DNA of 33,172 nt from Bacteroidales bacterium (GCA_024398075.1 JAKSJM010000032.1:1-33172), one strand, 5' to 3'; positions 8,106 to 16,102 are shown, counted from the stretch's first letter. Numbers and translations: made by a program. Notes: generated from the letters alone by a model not told the origin.

Positions 8106-8866
8106 TTGCCTTTAACTAATTCTACTTCATACATTTTCGGCCAATTCTTGCCGGTGAGATAAATCTTTCCCGTCGCAGGATCCTTGGCAATACCATTGAG
8201 TACATCTGTGTCAGGTGTACGAAGTTTCTTAGGCAGCAATCCTGTGCAGTCGATGGTAGCCTCCACGACACCACTCGACGGATTAATGATCACAATCATA
8301 TCCGTAAGATATACATTTGCCCAGATTTTACCATCGATGTACTCAAGCTCATTGAGCATCTTCACAGGGCGCCCATCCATAGTCACCTTGATGGTCTTCT
8401 GCACCTTGAGTGACTCATCCAAGAAGAAAATGGAATTCGAGCCGTCAGAGGCGATAAGCTGCTTGCCATCTGTGGTGAGTCCCCATCCTTCGCGAGGGTA
8501 TGCGAATGAATTTTTATATTCCAATGTCTTCGCGTCATACACAAAGACGAGCTTGTTCGTCCAGGTAAGGATGTAGAGCTTGTCCTTGAAGATAATGGAA
8601 CCCTCCACAAAGTACTTCTTCGCGAAATCAAGCTTCTTGATAGGTTTGCCATCAGCCATATTCACGACTCTGAATGTGGAAATGCCGTACTGGCCTGTGC
8701 TCTCATAGAGCTTGCCATCATTGAAAAAGAGTCCCTGAGTGTATGAGGTGACATCGTGTGGATACTCCTTGACCACCTTGACGCCATAATGATTCACCTT
8801 CGCAGAGCATGCAGAGCAAGCAAGCGACAGCGCACCGACAGCTAATATCTTTCCAAAATGCTTCAT
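8102..8866 (-). CDS. Glutamine cyclotransferase (glutaminyl-peptide cyclotransferase), lipoprotein
   Basis: A 254-aa member of the glutamine cyclotransferase family, beta-propeller enzymes that convert N-terminal glutamine of peptides to pyroglutamate. Signatures are YPHDVTSYTQGLFF near the N-terminus, YPREGWGLTTDGKQLIASDG in the middle, and LNELEYIDGKIWANV and LNGIAKDPATGKIYLTGK toward the C-terminus. The N-terminus is a signal peptide with cysteines at 17 and 20 (SLACSACS), so it is probably a lipoprotein. The open frame extends upstream to 9139, but that part is antisense to rnpB; the Met at 8866 precedes the signal peptide and follows a -7 box. Confidence 0.9.
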   Translation of the reverse strand: MKHFGKILAVGALSLACSACSAKVNHYGVKVVKEYPHDVTSYTQGLFFNDGKLYESTGQYGISTFRVVNMADGKPIKKLDFAKKYFVEGSIIFKDKLYILTWTNKLVFVYDAKTLEYKNSFAYPREGWGLTTDGKQLIASDGSNSIFFLDESLKVQKTIKVTMDGRPVKMLNELEYIDGKIWANVYLTDMIVIINPSSGVVEATIDCTGLLPKKLRTPDTDVLNGIAKDPATGKIYLTGKNWPKMYEVELVKGK

Positions 8867-8887
8867 CGTACCAATGTTTATGAATGA

Positions 8888-8895
8888 CAAATATA
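8888..8895 (-). promoter_or_regulatory. Candidate promoter for the cyclotransferase operon
   Basis: The minus strand reads TATATTTG, a -7 box about 21 nt before the ATG at 8866. It lies 11 bp from the oppositely directed rnpB -7 box, so the two polymerase footprints must overlap. No clear -33 element is visible. Confidence 0.5.
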
Positions 8896-8906
8896 AGAAA
8901 AATGAG

Positions 8907-8914
8907 TAAATTTG
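8907..8914 (+). promoter_or_regulatory. Candidate rnpB promoter
   Basis: TAAATTTG matches the -7 consensus and ends 6-7 nt before the predicted 5' end of RNase P RNA near 8921. The -33 region is weak and coincides with the divergent cyclotransferase -7 box. Confidence 0.55.
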
Positions 8915-8920
8915 CAGCAG

Positions 8921-9240
8921 AAAGAAAAAAGGCAGGGCGTTTCCGTCGCGGCCGCAAGGCTGAGGAAAGTCCGGACAGGACAGAGCACCCCGCTGCGGAA
9001 ATCGCAGGTGGGAGTAATCTTTCGACAGCCGTAACAGAAAATGACCGCTGGGAACAGCAAGGGTGAAAACGCGAGGTAAGAGCTCACGACGGCGTGCAGC
9101 GATGTACGGCGGGTACGGCACCGGGGCCTGCAAGACCAAATATACTGACAGATGAGGACTGCTCGTCCGATGTCAGGGGGTAGGTTGCGAAGATAAATGG
9201 CGGATTAAAACAGAAACCGGCTTATGGCTCAGCCTTTTAC
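8921..9240 (+). ncRNA. rnpB: RNase P RNA (type A)
   Basis: This is the catalytic RNA of RNase P, which removes 5' leaders from pre-tRNAs. Seen directly: the conserved 5' core GAGGAAAGTCCGGACA (8962-8977) followed by CAGAGCACCCCGC, the GGGTGAAAACGCGAGGTAAGAG segment near 9060-9083 (quoted in part), and the 3' core with GATAAATGGCGG and ACAGAAACCGGCTTATGG (9210-9227). The ends are set by helix P1, AAAAGGC (8927-8933) pairing with GCCTTTT (9232-9238); ends are approximate by a few nt. It is followed by a strong terminator and transcribed divergently from the cyclotransferase gene. Confidence 0.95.
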
Positions 9241-9245
9241 GTATG

Positions 9246-9282
9246 GGAAGCATCTGGACATCCAGGTGCTTCCTTCTATTTT
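9246..9282 (+). terminator. rnpB terminator
   Basis: A 12-bp stem, GGAAGCATCTGG (9246-9257) with CCAGGTGCTTCC (9262-9273), loop ACAT, one G-T pair, followed by the T-rich TTCTATTTT. It lies immediately after RNase P RNA. Confidence 0.85.
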
Positions 9283-9329
9283 ATCACTAATTTCTTCAAA
9301 AACATAAACCATTTTAGGAAAGAATTGAT

Positions 9330-9337
9330 TAAGTTTG
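9330..9337 (+). promoter_or_regulatory. Candidate glp operon promoter
   Basis: TAAGTTTG matches TAnnTTTG and predicts a start near 9343, about 18 nt before the glpA ATG at 9361. It also makes the in-frame ATG at 9325 unusable. No convincing -33 is present, which would fit a regulated promoter. Confidence 0.5.
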
Positions 9338-9354
9338 TATGTTCAAAACATACA
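9336..9354. promoter_or_regulatory. Palindromic candidate operator at the glp promoter
   Basis: A perfect inverted repeat, TGTATGTT-CAA-AACATACA, with 8-bp arms and a 3-bp centre. It overlaps the end of the -7 box and covers the predicted transcription start, a position typical of repressor sites. No regulator gene is adjacent. It could instead fold as a short hairpin in the leader. Confidence 0.45.
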
Positions 9355-9360
9355 TCACTA

Positions 9361-10986
9361 ATGAATAACCATCAGGATTTCGATGTAATCGTCATCGGTG
9401 GAGGAATCACCGGTGCGGGTACAGCTAGGGATTGCTCCATGAGAGGGCTAAAGGTTCTTCTGATCGAGCGCCACGACATTGCAAATGGCGCGACTGGAAG
9501 AAACCACGGTCTTCTTCACAGTGGAGCCAGATATGCGGTCAAAGACGCAGAATCAGCAGAAGAGTGCATCAAGGAAAACCAGATCCTCAGAAAGATAGCA
9601 GCTCACTGCGTAGACGACACACAGGGACTTTTCATCACTCTACCAGAAGACGCAGAGACAGGTTATGGACTGGATTACCAGAAGGATTTTGTGGAGGCCT
9701 GTCTTAAGTCTGGCATAAATGCCAAGGTCATTGACCCGAAGGAGGCTATCAGGATGGAGCCTTCGGTGAATCCTACACTTATAGGAGCAGTGCAGGTACC
9801 AGATGGATCTGTGGATCCATTCCGCTTGTGCTCCGCAAACATTGTGGATGCCCAGCTGCACGGAGCGAAAGTGCTCACATATACAGAAGTTACTGAGTTC
9901 ATAAAGAATGGTGACACCATAGAGGGCGTCAAGGTAAGGAACACCGTAACCGGGGAGGAAGCCGAGTATCGCGCTTCCGTCACTGTAAACGCTGCTGGTA
10001 TCTGGGGCCATGACATTGCCCAGATGGCTGGCGTGAACATTGGCATGTATCCAGCTAAGGGAGCCCTCCTCGTATTTGCACATAGAGTAAACAATGTAGT
10101 CATCAACCGTTGCCGCAAGTCGGCCGACGGCGACATCCTCGTGCCTGGCGACTCAGTTACCGTGATCGGTACCACATCGACCAAGGTTCCATTTGAGGAG
10201 TGCGACCACATGACAGTCACCCCTCAGGAAGTGGAGCTTCTGCTGCGCGAGGGCTGTGCGCTCTGTCCTAGCCTCGCCACCACCCGAATCCTCCGTGCAT
10301 ACGCAGGCGTCAGACCTCTTGTAGCGGCCGACGACGACCCTACAGGTCGTAGCATCAGCCGCGGCATCGTCTGCCTCGACCACGAGACTCGCGACGGAGT
10401 GAAGGGATTCATCAGTATCACAGGCGGTAAGCTCATGACCTATCGTCTCATGGCAGAGATTGCCACTGATGCAGTTTGCAAGAAACTTAACTCTTCTGCA
10501 CAGTGCCAGACAGCCACTACCCCACTCCCTGGTTCAGAGAGCACAGGCGTCAAAGAGGTTTCGAAGAAGCTCTGGGGCAGCGCTACACAGGGCCAGAAAG
10601 CCGCAGCTGGACGTCTCGGAGCCAAGGCTGCAGAGGTGGAGTTCAACTCCCCTGAAGACAAGCAGCTCATCTGCGAGTGCGAGAATGTAACCCTCGCTGA
10701 GATAAAATATGCAGTGAAGCATCTGAATGTGAACACCATGGAGGACCTCAGACGTCGTACACGCGTAGGCATGGGAACATGCCAAGGCACATTCTGTATA
10801 CGCAAGGCAGCGAAGGCGCTCGCCATCGCGAAGGGTGAGCCTGAGACTGCCGACAAGCTGGCCGCAGACTTCCTCAGCGAAAGATGGAAAGGTATGAAGG
10901 CCGTAGGCTGGGGCGACACTCTCCGCGAGATGGAGTTCATGCAGAAAGTTTACAAGGCAGGAAAGCCTGACACATATAAGGACTAG
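9361..10986 (+). CDS. glpA: Anaerobic glycerol-3-phosphate dehydrogenase subunit A
   Basis: GlpA is the FAD-containing catalytic subunit that oxidises sn-glycerol-3-phosphate to dihydroxyacetone phosphate and passes electrons through GlpB and GlpC to the quinone pool. With the ATG at 9361 it has 541 aa, close to the 542 of E. coli GlpA. The N-terminus has the Rossmann motif IGGGITGAG and the FAD-contacting GATGRNHGLLHSGARY. The C-terminal domain has a BFD-like [2Fe-2S]-binding arrangement, CEC about 35 residues before CQGTFC. It heads a three-gene operon; glpB begins 5 nt after its stop. Confidence 0.95.
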   Translation: MNNHQDFDVIVIGGGITGAGTARDCSMRGLKVLLIERHDIANGATGRNHGLLHSGARYAVKDAESAEECIKENQILRKIAAHCVDDTQGLFITLPEDAETGYGLDYQKDFVEACLKSGINAKVIDPKEAIRMEPSVNPTLIGAVQVPDGSVDPFRLCSANIVDAQLHGAKVLTYTEVTEFIKNGDTIEGVKVRNTVTGEEAEYRASVTVNAAGIWGHDIAQMAGVNIGMYPAKGALLVFAHRVNNVVINRCRKSADGDILVPGDSVTVIGTTSTKVPFEECDHMTVTPQEVELLLREGCALCPSLATTRILRAYAGVRPLVAADDDPTGRSISRGIVCLDHETRDGVKGFISITGGKLMTYRLMAEIATDAVCKKLNSSAQCQTATTPLPGSESTGVKEVSKKLWGSATQGQKAAAGRLGAKAAEVEFNSPEDKQLICECENVTLAEIKYAVKHLNVNTMEDLRRRTRVGMGTCQGTFCIRKAAKALAIAKGEPETADKLAADFLSERWKGMKAVGWGDTLREMEFMQKVYKAGKPDTYKD

Positions 10987-10991
10987 TGAGT

Positions 10992-11570
10992 ATGAAATTT
11001 GACGTTATCATCATAGGAGGTGGTCATGCAGGTTCAAGAGTAGCCTGTGGGCTTCAGGACAGTGGGCTCAAATGCGCTGTCATCACTTCAGGTAGATCCA
11101 TCCACGGATCGACACTCGCCCAGTTCGAGAAGAAAGGCGGAATGGTCCTGGCAGACGACGAGATCACGAATACTTGTATCCAGGACTCGAAGCTTGTCAG
11201 CGTAAAGACAGAGAAGCTCGGGGATGTAGTTCTCGAGGCAGCAAACTTCGTGATTGCCACTGGAAAGTTTTTCTCTAAGGGTTTGGTTTCTGATATGAAA
11301 AAGGTCTGGGAGCCTATCTTTGGCCTGGATGTAGAGTACTCAGAGGACAGAACCACTTGGTATACAGATAATTTTGCTGACCATCAGCCATTCCTTGACT
11401 TCGGAGTAAAGGTCGACGAAACCTCCAAACCATCCATTGAGGGAAAGACTGTAAATAATCTATACGCAGTCGGCGAGCTCCTCGCCGGTGTAAGCTGCGC
11501 AGAAAAAGACGACCTTGCAGCAGTCGATGCGACCGCCGACAAGGTAATTGACATCATTAAAGCACAGTAA
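10992..11570 (+). CDS. glpB: GlpB-like subunit, strongly shortened
   Basis: Position between glpA and glpC and both termini mark this as GlpB, the FAD-binding linker subunit of anaerobic glycerol-3-phosphate dehydrogenase. It is only 192 aa, against about 419 in E. coli. The N-terminal IIIGGGHAGSRVACGL and the C-terminal block (VIATGKFFSKGLV, then EPIFGLDVEY, LYAVGELLAG) match the E. coli ends, while about 220 central residues are missing: CAVITSGRS runs almost directly into the segment containing KKGGMVLADDE. The frame is intact. The glycine-rich C-terminal stretch of E. coli GlpB is also absent. I start it at ATG 10992; a GTG at 10986 is possible. Confidence 0.8.
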   Translation: MKFDVIIIGGGHAGSRVACGLQDSGLKCAVITSGRSIHGSTLAQFEKKGGMVLADDEITNTCIQDSKLVSVKTEKLGDVVLEAANFVIATGKFFSKGLVSDMKKVWEPIFGLDVEYSEDRTTWYTDNFADHQPFLDFGVKVDETSKPSIEGKTVNNLYAVGELLAGVSCAEKDDLAAVDATADKVIDIIKAQ

Positions 11571-11571
11571 T

Positions 11572-12807
11572 ATGCAGGAAATCAATATTAGCGAACACAA
11601 TTTCGAGCAATGCCAGAAATGTGGCATCTGTAACGACGTCTGCCCTATGCTGGCAGCAAATCCTGCGTATCCTGGTCCTAAGCAGGCTGGCCCTGATGGA
11701 GAGAGATATAGACTTAAGGACAAGGAATTCTACGACTATGCACTCAAGTATTGTCTTAACTGCAAGAGATGTGAAGTGGCATGTCCATCTGGAGTAAAGG
11801 TGCCAGACATCATCCAGTCAGCCAGAGAGAAGTACAACACCCATAAGAGCGTTAAGCTTCGCGACATGATGCTCGCAAGCACAGACCTCATGGGCACAAT
11901 GGTTCGCCCTGTGGCTCCTATCGCAAACACCGTACTCGGCTGGGGCATAACCAAGTCTGTACTTGATGGGGTCATGGCCATTGACCATCGCAGAACCTTC
12001 CCGAAGTATTCTGGAGAAGGATTCGAGAAGTGGTTCAAGAAGAAGGCAGCAGCATCACAGGCATCTTTCAAGCATCAGATAAGTTATTTCCACGGCTGTT
12101 ATGTAAACTACAACTACCCTCAGCTCGGTAAGGACTTCGTGACGGTCATGAATGCCCTCGGCTATGGCGTAAATCTCCTTGATGGAGAAAAGTGCTGTGG
12201 CGTAGCCATGGTTTCAGCAGGAATGTTCGACAAGGCCAGAAAGAATGCAGAGAATAACATAAAGGTGATCTCAGAAGCAAAAGGCGACAAGGTGCTTACC
12301 ACTTCTACCTCATGCACCCTTATGATGCGTGACGAGTATAAGGAGGTGCTTGGAATGGACAACTCTTCAGTACGCGACTCTATCGTCCTCGCCCTGAAGT
12401 TCATTTACGAGCTGGTTGACCAGAAGAAGGTAAAGCTTGTATTCAAGAAAGACTACAAGGCTCGCGCTGCTTATCACGTGCCTTGCCATATGGAGAAGCT
12501 TGGATGGAGCATCTTCACAAGAGAGCTTCTCGGCATGATCCCTGGACTTGAACTAATACTTCTCGACTCAAACTGCTGCGGTATCTCTGGTACTTTCGGG
12601 TTCAAGAAAGAGAACTACGAGATTTCACAGAAGATCGGAAAGCCACTTTTCGACCAGATAGAAGCTGTAAACCCAGACTTCGTAGCATGCGAGTGTGAAA
12701 CCTGCAAATGGCAGATAGAGATGAGTACCAAGTCAAAGGTCAAGAATCCTATCTCGATACTCGCTGAAGCACTCGACCTCGAAGCGACGGCAGAGGCAAA
12801 TAAATAA
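11572..12807 (+). CDS. glpC: Anaerobic glycerol-3-phosphate dehydrogenase subunit C
   Basis: GlpC is the iron-sulfur subunit that anchors GlpAB to the membrane and transfers electrons to quinones. The 411-aa protein has two ferredoxin-type 4Fe-4S motifs, CQKCGICNDVCP and CLNCKRCEVACP, in the first 85 residues, followed by two cysteine-rich CCG domains (ending EKCCG, and HVPCH ... LLDSNCCG) that in this family bind a further cluster or contact the quinone site. A late CECETCKWQ motif is also present. The ATG at 11572 is 1 nt after the glpB stop, preferred over the earlier in-frame ATG inside glpB. A terminator follows. Confidence 0.93.
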   Translation: MQEINISEHNFEQCQKCGICNDVCPMLAANPAYPGPKQAGPDGERYRLKDKEFYDYALKYCLNCKRCEVACPSGVKVPDIIQSAREKYNTHKSVKLRDMMLASTDLMGTMVRPVAPIANTVLGWGITKSVLDGVMAIDHRRTFPKYSGEGFEKWFKKKAAASQASFKHQISYFHGCYVNYNYPQLGKDFVTVMNALGYGVNLLDGEKCCGVAMVSAGMFDKARKNAENNIKVISEAKGDKVLTTSTSCTLMMRDEYKEVLGMDNSSVRDSIVLALKFIYELVDQKKVKLVFKKDYKARAAYHVPCHMEKLGWSIFTRELLGMIPGLELILLDSNCCGISGTFGFKKENYEISQKIGKPLFDQIEAVNPDFVACECETCKWQIEMSTKSKVKNPISILAEALDLEATAEANK

Positions 12808-12809
12808 CA

Positions 12810-12848
12810 AATAAGGGATGACCGATTGGCCATCCCTTATTTTTATAG
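12810..12848. terminator. Bidirectional intrinsic terminator between glpC and the 12843 lipoprotein gene
   Basis: An 11-bp stem, AATAAGGGATG (12810-12820) with CATCCCTTATT (12831-12841), has T-rich sequence on the plus strand and the complementary A/T-rich pattern on the other. It sits between two convergent operons and overlaps the stop of the minus-strand gene. Confidence 0.8.
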
Positions 12849-13694
12849 ATTCTTTCTTATTTCTATTCGCTTTCGTAACGAGCTTGCATTAACCATATCA
12901 GAATCATCAGCTTCAGCTTGGTTCAGCCATTCAACAGCAAGGTCATAGTCTCCGAGCATGTAGCAAGCTACAGCAATATTGTATTCATAACAAGCTCTCG
13001 AGTGAAGGTTCTTTGTCTTTACCAGTCGTAGCCAGTCCTCCAGAGCTTTTTCCCACTCCATACTTGATGCCTTATCTATGGCATGGATGGAATCGTCCGA
13101 ATCAAAATAGTAGACTGTGTAGTACTCATTTTTCCAAGAGCTCAGGAAGTTATCTGCTAGCTTTGTGCCTAAAGCCTCGGCAATCCTCACACTGTTCTTG
13201 ACCTGAAGACTGTCCAGCACCTCTGCAGTGGATGGGATCTCGGCACGGGCATAAACCCTATACACAGAGTCCTTTCCCATGGAATCATAGGCATAAACTC
13301 CAGATTGAACAACAGGACGAGATGTGCCGAAAGTGAAACGAGGGGCATCTACGACGAAAAGTACATCTGGACCAAGCTCCGTAGTCAGCGTAACCATCGA
13401 ATCCAGACTTGAGTAGTCTCCCGACATCTTCTCCATGCTGTAAACTTTCACGGCAGGAGAACCACCGAAATAATCATCCTCAAGTCCACATGCAAACGCA
13501 TCGGCTACTCTATTGTTAAATAGGGTATCTGTACATTCCTTATCATGAAGATAGAGGACTGCTAAATCCTTACCTACTGGCGCCATGCCTGACTTTGAAG
13601 GGTACCTCATCTCCACAAGCATAGTGTATGTAGATGGGCCACAAGAAGTCAGCATCGCAGTAGCAACGGCAAGTGCCAAGATGAACTTTTTCAT
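12843..13694 (-). CDS. Lipoprotein of unknown function with TPR-like C-terminus
   Basis: A 283-aa lipoprotein. With the start at 13694 it opens with a signal peptide ending in the lipobox LTSC (Cys18); an in-frame ATG at 13706 would add four residues before the signal and is less likely. After the cysteine comes a polar mixed alpha/beta region, and residues about 215-280 read as one or two TPR-like helical hairpins (WEKALEDWLRLVKTKN, then YNIAVACYMLGDYDLAVEWL). The order of an N-terminal lipoprotein domain and a TPR tail recalls the Bacteroidota DUF6340 family, but that assignment is tentative. It is the last gene of the yajC-to-rimO run, about 12 nt after rimO. Confidence 0.8.
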   Translation of the reverse strand: MKKFILALAVATAMLTSCGPSTYTMLVEMRYPSKSGMAPVGKDLAVLYLHDKECTDTLFNNRVADAFACGLEDDYFGGSPAVKVYSMEKMSGDYSSLDSMVTLTTELGPDVLFVVDAPRFTFGTSRPVVQSGVYAYDSMGKDSVYRVYARAEIPSTAEVLDSLQVKNSVRIAEALGTKLADNFLSSWKNEYYTVYYFDSDDSIHAIDKASSMEWEKALEDWLRLVKTKNLHSRACYEYNIAVACYMLGDYDLAVEWLNQAEADDSDMVNASSLRKRIEIRKNL

Positions 13695-13706
13695 ACTTTC
13701 TACCAT

Positions 13707-15026
13707 TTATAATTCTACAAGTTCTGCAGCGAGGTCATACATATCCGCAGAGAGTATCTTGACAATGATGAACTCACCTATCAATGAGTATGGATCCACA
13801 TCATCAAAAGCCTTCGCATCGTACTTGACGAGTATCTCACCATCAACCTCTGGGCTTTCTGAACGGCTACGGCAGACAAGCACTCCATCGACGAAGTCGT
13901 CTACCATGACCTTTTCGACATCACCTACTCGAGCCTGATTACATTCAAGAGATATGCCACTCTGTAGCTCCATGAGCTTGTCAAGACGAGACCTTTTCGT
14001 CTTTTCAGATATGCTATCCTCGAAGTTTTCTGCACCATAAGTACCTTCTTCCTCAGAATATGTGAAGGCTCCTAAGCGCTCGAAACGAGCTGTGCGCACA
14101 AAATCCAGGAGTTCTTCAAACTCCTTCTTTCCTTCACCAGGATGGCCAACGATCATGGTAGTCCTGAGAACGACTCCAGGGACCTGATCACGGAGTCTCT
14201 GAATAAGCTCTCTTGTCCATGCACTGGTCACATGGCGATGCATGTTATCCAGAAGTTTGTCAGAAATATGCTGAAGAGGGATATCGAGGTACTTGCATAC
14301 CTTTGGATTGTTCGCCATCTGATCAAGCACATCCTGAGGGAAATCAGCTGGATATGAGTAATGGATACGAATCCACTCGATACCCTCGATGTCAGAAAGC
14401 CTCTGGATAAGCTCTCCCAAACAACGCTTGTGGTAAAGATCAAGGCCATAGAAAGTGGTATCCTGAGCGATGAGAACAAGCTCCTTCACGCCTTGAGAAA
14501 CAAGAAATCTTGTCTCCTCCTCGAGAATCTCCATCGGCACTGACTTGTGCGCTCCACGGATATATGGAATAGCACAGTATGAGCACCTTCTGTCACAGCC
14601 TTCGGATATTTTCAAATAGGCATATCCGCGATGAGGGCCGGAAAGCACTCTCTTAGAATCAAGTTCCCTTTTTGGCTCTGCCCCAAGGGCTTTGATTATA
14701 GGATCAAGCTCACGAGCGCCAAACCAAGCATCCACTTCAGGGATAAGTTCTGGCATCTCAGCAGGATATCTCTGGGAGAGGCATCCAAACACCATGAGTT
14801 TGCCTACAAGACCGTCTTTCTTACGCTGGGCAGCCTCAAGAATCGCCTGAATTGACTGCTCCTTGGCATCACCGATGAAGCCGCAAGTATTAAGCATCAG
14901 GCAATCCACTGGTCTATCCTCGCCTTCAGGAACTATCTCATACAGTTCCTCCACCTGGGCAAGGATGTGCTCAGTGTCCACCGTATTCTTCGAGCAGCCA
15001 AGCGTTATGACCTGGAGAGTCTTCAT
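13707..15026 (-). CDS. rimO: Ribosomal protein S12 methylthiotransferase RimO
   Basis: RimO is a radical-SAM enzyme that adds a methylthio group to a conserved aspartate of ribosomal protein S12. The 439-aa protein has the N-terminal UPF0004 domain with cluster ligands Cys11, Cys48 and Cys82, the radical-SAM motif C144-x3-C148-x2-C151 (CDRRCSYC), and a C-terminal TRAM domain from about residue 370. The short LGCSKN-x-VD-x-E start and the sequence YLKISEGCDRRCSYC distinguish RimO from the tRNA enzyme MiaB. It follows DUF5606 by 6 nt on the minus strand. Confidence 0.95.
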   Translation of the reverse strand: MKTLQVITLGCSKNTVDTEHILAQVEELYEIVPEGEDRPVDCLMLNTCGFIGDAKEQSIQAILEAAQRKKDGLVGKLMVFGCLSQRYPAEMPELIPEVDAWFGARELDPIIKALGAEPKRELDSKRVLSGPHRGYAYLKISEGCDRRCSYCAIPYIRGAHKSVPMEILEEETRFLVSQGVKELVLIAQDTTFYGLDLYHKRCLGELIQRLSDIEGIEWIRIHYSYPADFPQDVLDQMANNPKVCKYLDIPLQHISDKLLDNMHRHVTSAWTRELIQRLRDQVPGVVLRTTMIVGHPGEGKKEFEELLDFVRTARFERLGAFTYSEEEGTYGAENFEDSISEKTKRSRLDKLMELQSGISLECNQARVGDVEKVMVDDFVDGVLVCRSRSESPEVDGEILVKYDAKAFDDVDPYSLIGEFIIVKILSADMYDLAAELVEL

Positions 15027-15032
15027 CTGAAA

Positions 15033-15473
15033 CTATGCGTTTTCCTCGTCTACCTGCTCTTCTTCCTGCTCGGCACCCTCCTCCTCGAAGTCGAGAGAAG
15101 CGAAATTCTTGAGTTCATTGTACCAATCAACGACCTTCTTCATGTGAGATACATAGAAACGGTCGCCGTCATAGTTAGGAATAGCCTTATCAAAGAGAGC
15201 CTTGAGCTCGTCTGAAGAAGCCTTGGAAGTAGGAGCATCTGCCTCACCAAGTACAGACTGAAGTGCAAGGAAAACCTCCTGGAGCTTCATCTCACCCTCT
15301 GAAGTATAGATGGCGATGTCGGCGAGAGTAGTGATGCGGCTCTTCATATCAAGAGCAGTTCTTGCCTTTGTCTCAAGTGCCTCAGCGATGACGCCGTTTC
15401 TTGCCTGAGCAATATAAAGGAACAGGCCATGCTTGCCTGTAACTGAAAGAATTCTTGCGAGATTTGTTTTCAT
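15033..15473 (-). CDS. DUF5606 protein (internal start within the coaE frame)
   Basis: From the ATG at 15473 the frame encodes 146 aa, a complete DUF5606-type protein, a family restricted to Bacteroidota and of unknown function. The start MKTNLARILSVTGKHGLF and a compact alpha/beta body are followed by a very acidic C-terminus rich in Glu. A -7 box (TATATTTG) lies 27 nt upstream, inside what would be the coaE linker, so the protein could be made independently of coaE. It is placed between coaE and rimO. In this sequence it is in frame with coaE without a stop; see that entry. Confidence 0.7.
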   Translation of the reverse strand: MKTNLARILSVTGKHGLFLYIAQARNGVIAEALETKARTALDMKSRITTLADIAIYTSEGEMKLQEVFLALQSVLGEADAPTSKASSDELKALFDKAIPNYDGDRFYVSHMKKVVDWYNELKNFASLDFEEEGAEQEEEQVDEENA

Positions 15474-16094
15474 ACTAATATGTGTTTTATTCGAATTTAC
15501 AAATATACTCATTTTTCCGAGAAGATGAGCCAATGCCCTATCCGTGGAAGCGTAAAGATCCTGAAGGCCAGAATCATTCACAATCACCTCATCTACAAGG
15601 GACATGTCGAAGTGCTGGGCAGCGATACGTGCAGCGATCGCATCGCGACTCGCGCCGTCCCTCTCGCATGCGCGGGCTATGCGGAGCTCCATCGGAGCGT
15701 CGACATACGCCACAGCATCTATGATATCCCGGAACATCTTGATGCCCAATGCTATAGCTGACTCCATCACGACCAGTTCAGCGTCACTCTGCTGCTGTCG
15801 CCATGCGATAAAGTCCTCAAGCACTGCAGGATGCACTATGGCATTCAGGCGCGCCAATGCATCTGCATTACCAAATACCTTAGATGCTAAGGCCTTGCGA
15901 TCGAGCAGGCCATTCTCACCTACCACATCTTCGCCAAACTCGTCTTTGACTGCCGAGAGCAAGGCTGGCGAACTGTCATACAAGCCCTTGGCACGAGTAT
16001 CCGAGTCATAGACTGGATAACCCTTGCCTTGAAGGTACTTGGCGACGACAGACTTTCCACTGCCTATGCCTCCAGTGAGTAGTAGTGTTTTCAA
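15033..16094 (-). CDS. coaE: Dephospho-CoA kinase open frame continuing into DUF5606
   Basis: CoaE phosphorylates dephospho-CoA, the last step of coenzyme A synthesis. Residues 1-193 are a complete kinase with P-loop TGGIGSGKS (Lys14), YDSD, and the lid-region arginines (RIARACERDGASRD). No stop follows: the frame runs through a promoter-like stretch (translated as MSIFVNSNKTHIS) into a complete DUF5606 protein, 353 aa in all. I place the start at TTG 16094, 8 nt after the YbbR gene stop and preceded by GGAA; a GTG at 16124 overlaps that gene. Deleting one A from the five-A run at 15512-15516 would end CoaE at its normal length, so this is either a true fusion or an indel. Confidence 0.8.
   Translation of the reverse strand: MKTLLLTGGIGSGKSVVAKYLQGKGYPVYDSDTRAKGLYDSSPALLSAVKDEFGEDVVGENGLLDRKALASKVFGNADALARLNAIVHPAVLEDFIAWRQQQSDAELVVMESAIALGIKMFRDIIDAVAYVDAPMELRIARACERDGASRDAIAARIAAQHFDMSLVDEVIVNDSGLQDLYASTDRALAHLLGKMSIFVNSNKTHISMKTNLARILSVTGKHGLFLYIAQARNGVIAEALETKARTALDMKSRITTLADIAIYTSEGEMKLQEVFLALQSVLGEADAPTSKASSDELKALFDKAIPNYDGDRFYVSHMKKVVDWYNELKNFASLDFEEEGAEQEEEQVDEENA
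15500..15507 (-). promoter_or_regulatory. Candidate internal promoter for DUF5606
   Basis: Minus strand reads TATATTTG, a -7 consensus match 27 nt upstream of the DUF5606 ATG. No strong -33 element. It lies within the open reading frame joining coaE and DUF5606. Confidence 0.45.
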
Positions 16095-16102
16095 GATATT
16101 TC

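Noticed and set aside
8867-9139. Upstream extension of the cyclotransferase ORF by 91 codons
   Set aside because: It is antisense to rnpB, has low-complexity non-homologous sequence, and precedes a clear signal peptide and promoter at 8866-8895.
9325-9360. Longer glpA N-terminus from ATG 9325
   Set aside because: Overlaps the -7 box and palindrome and encodes 12 residues not expected in GlpA.
10986-10994. GTG start for glpB, overlapping the glpA stop
   Set aside because: The ATG two codons later begins the conserved MKFDVIIIGGG, so the GTG adds nothing conserved; kept only as an alternative.
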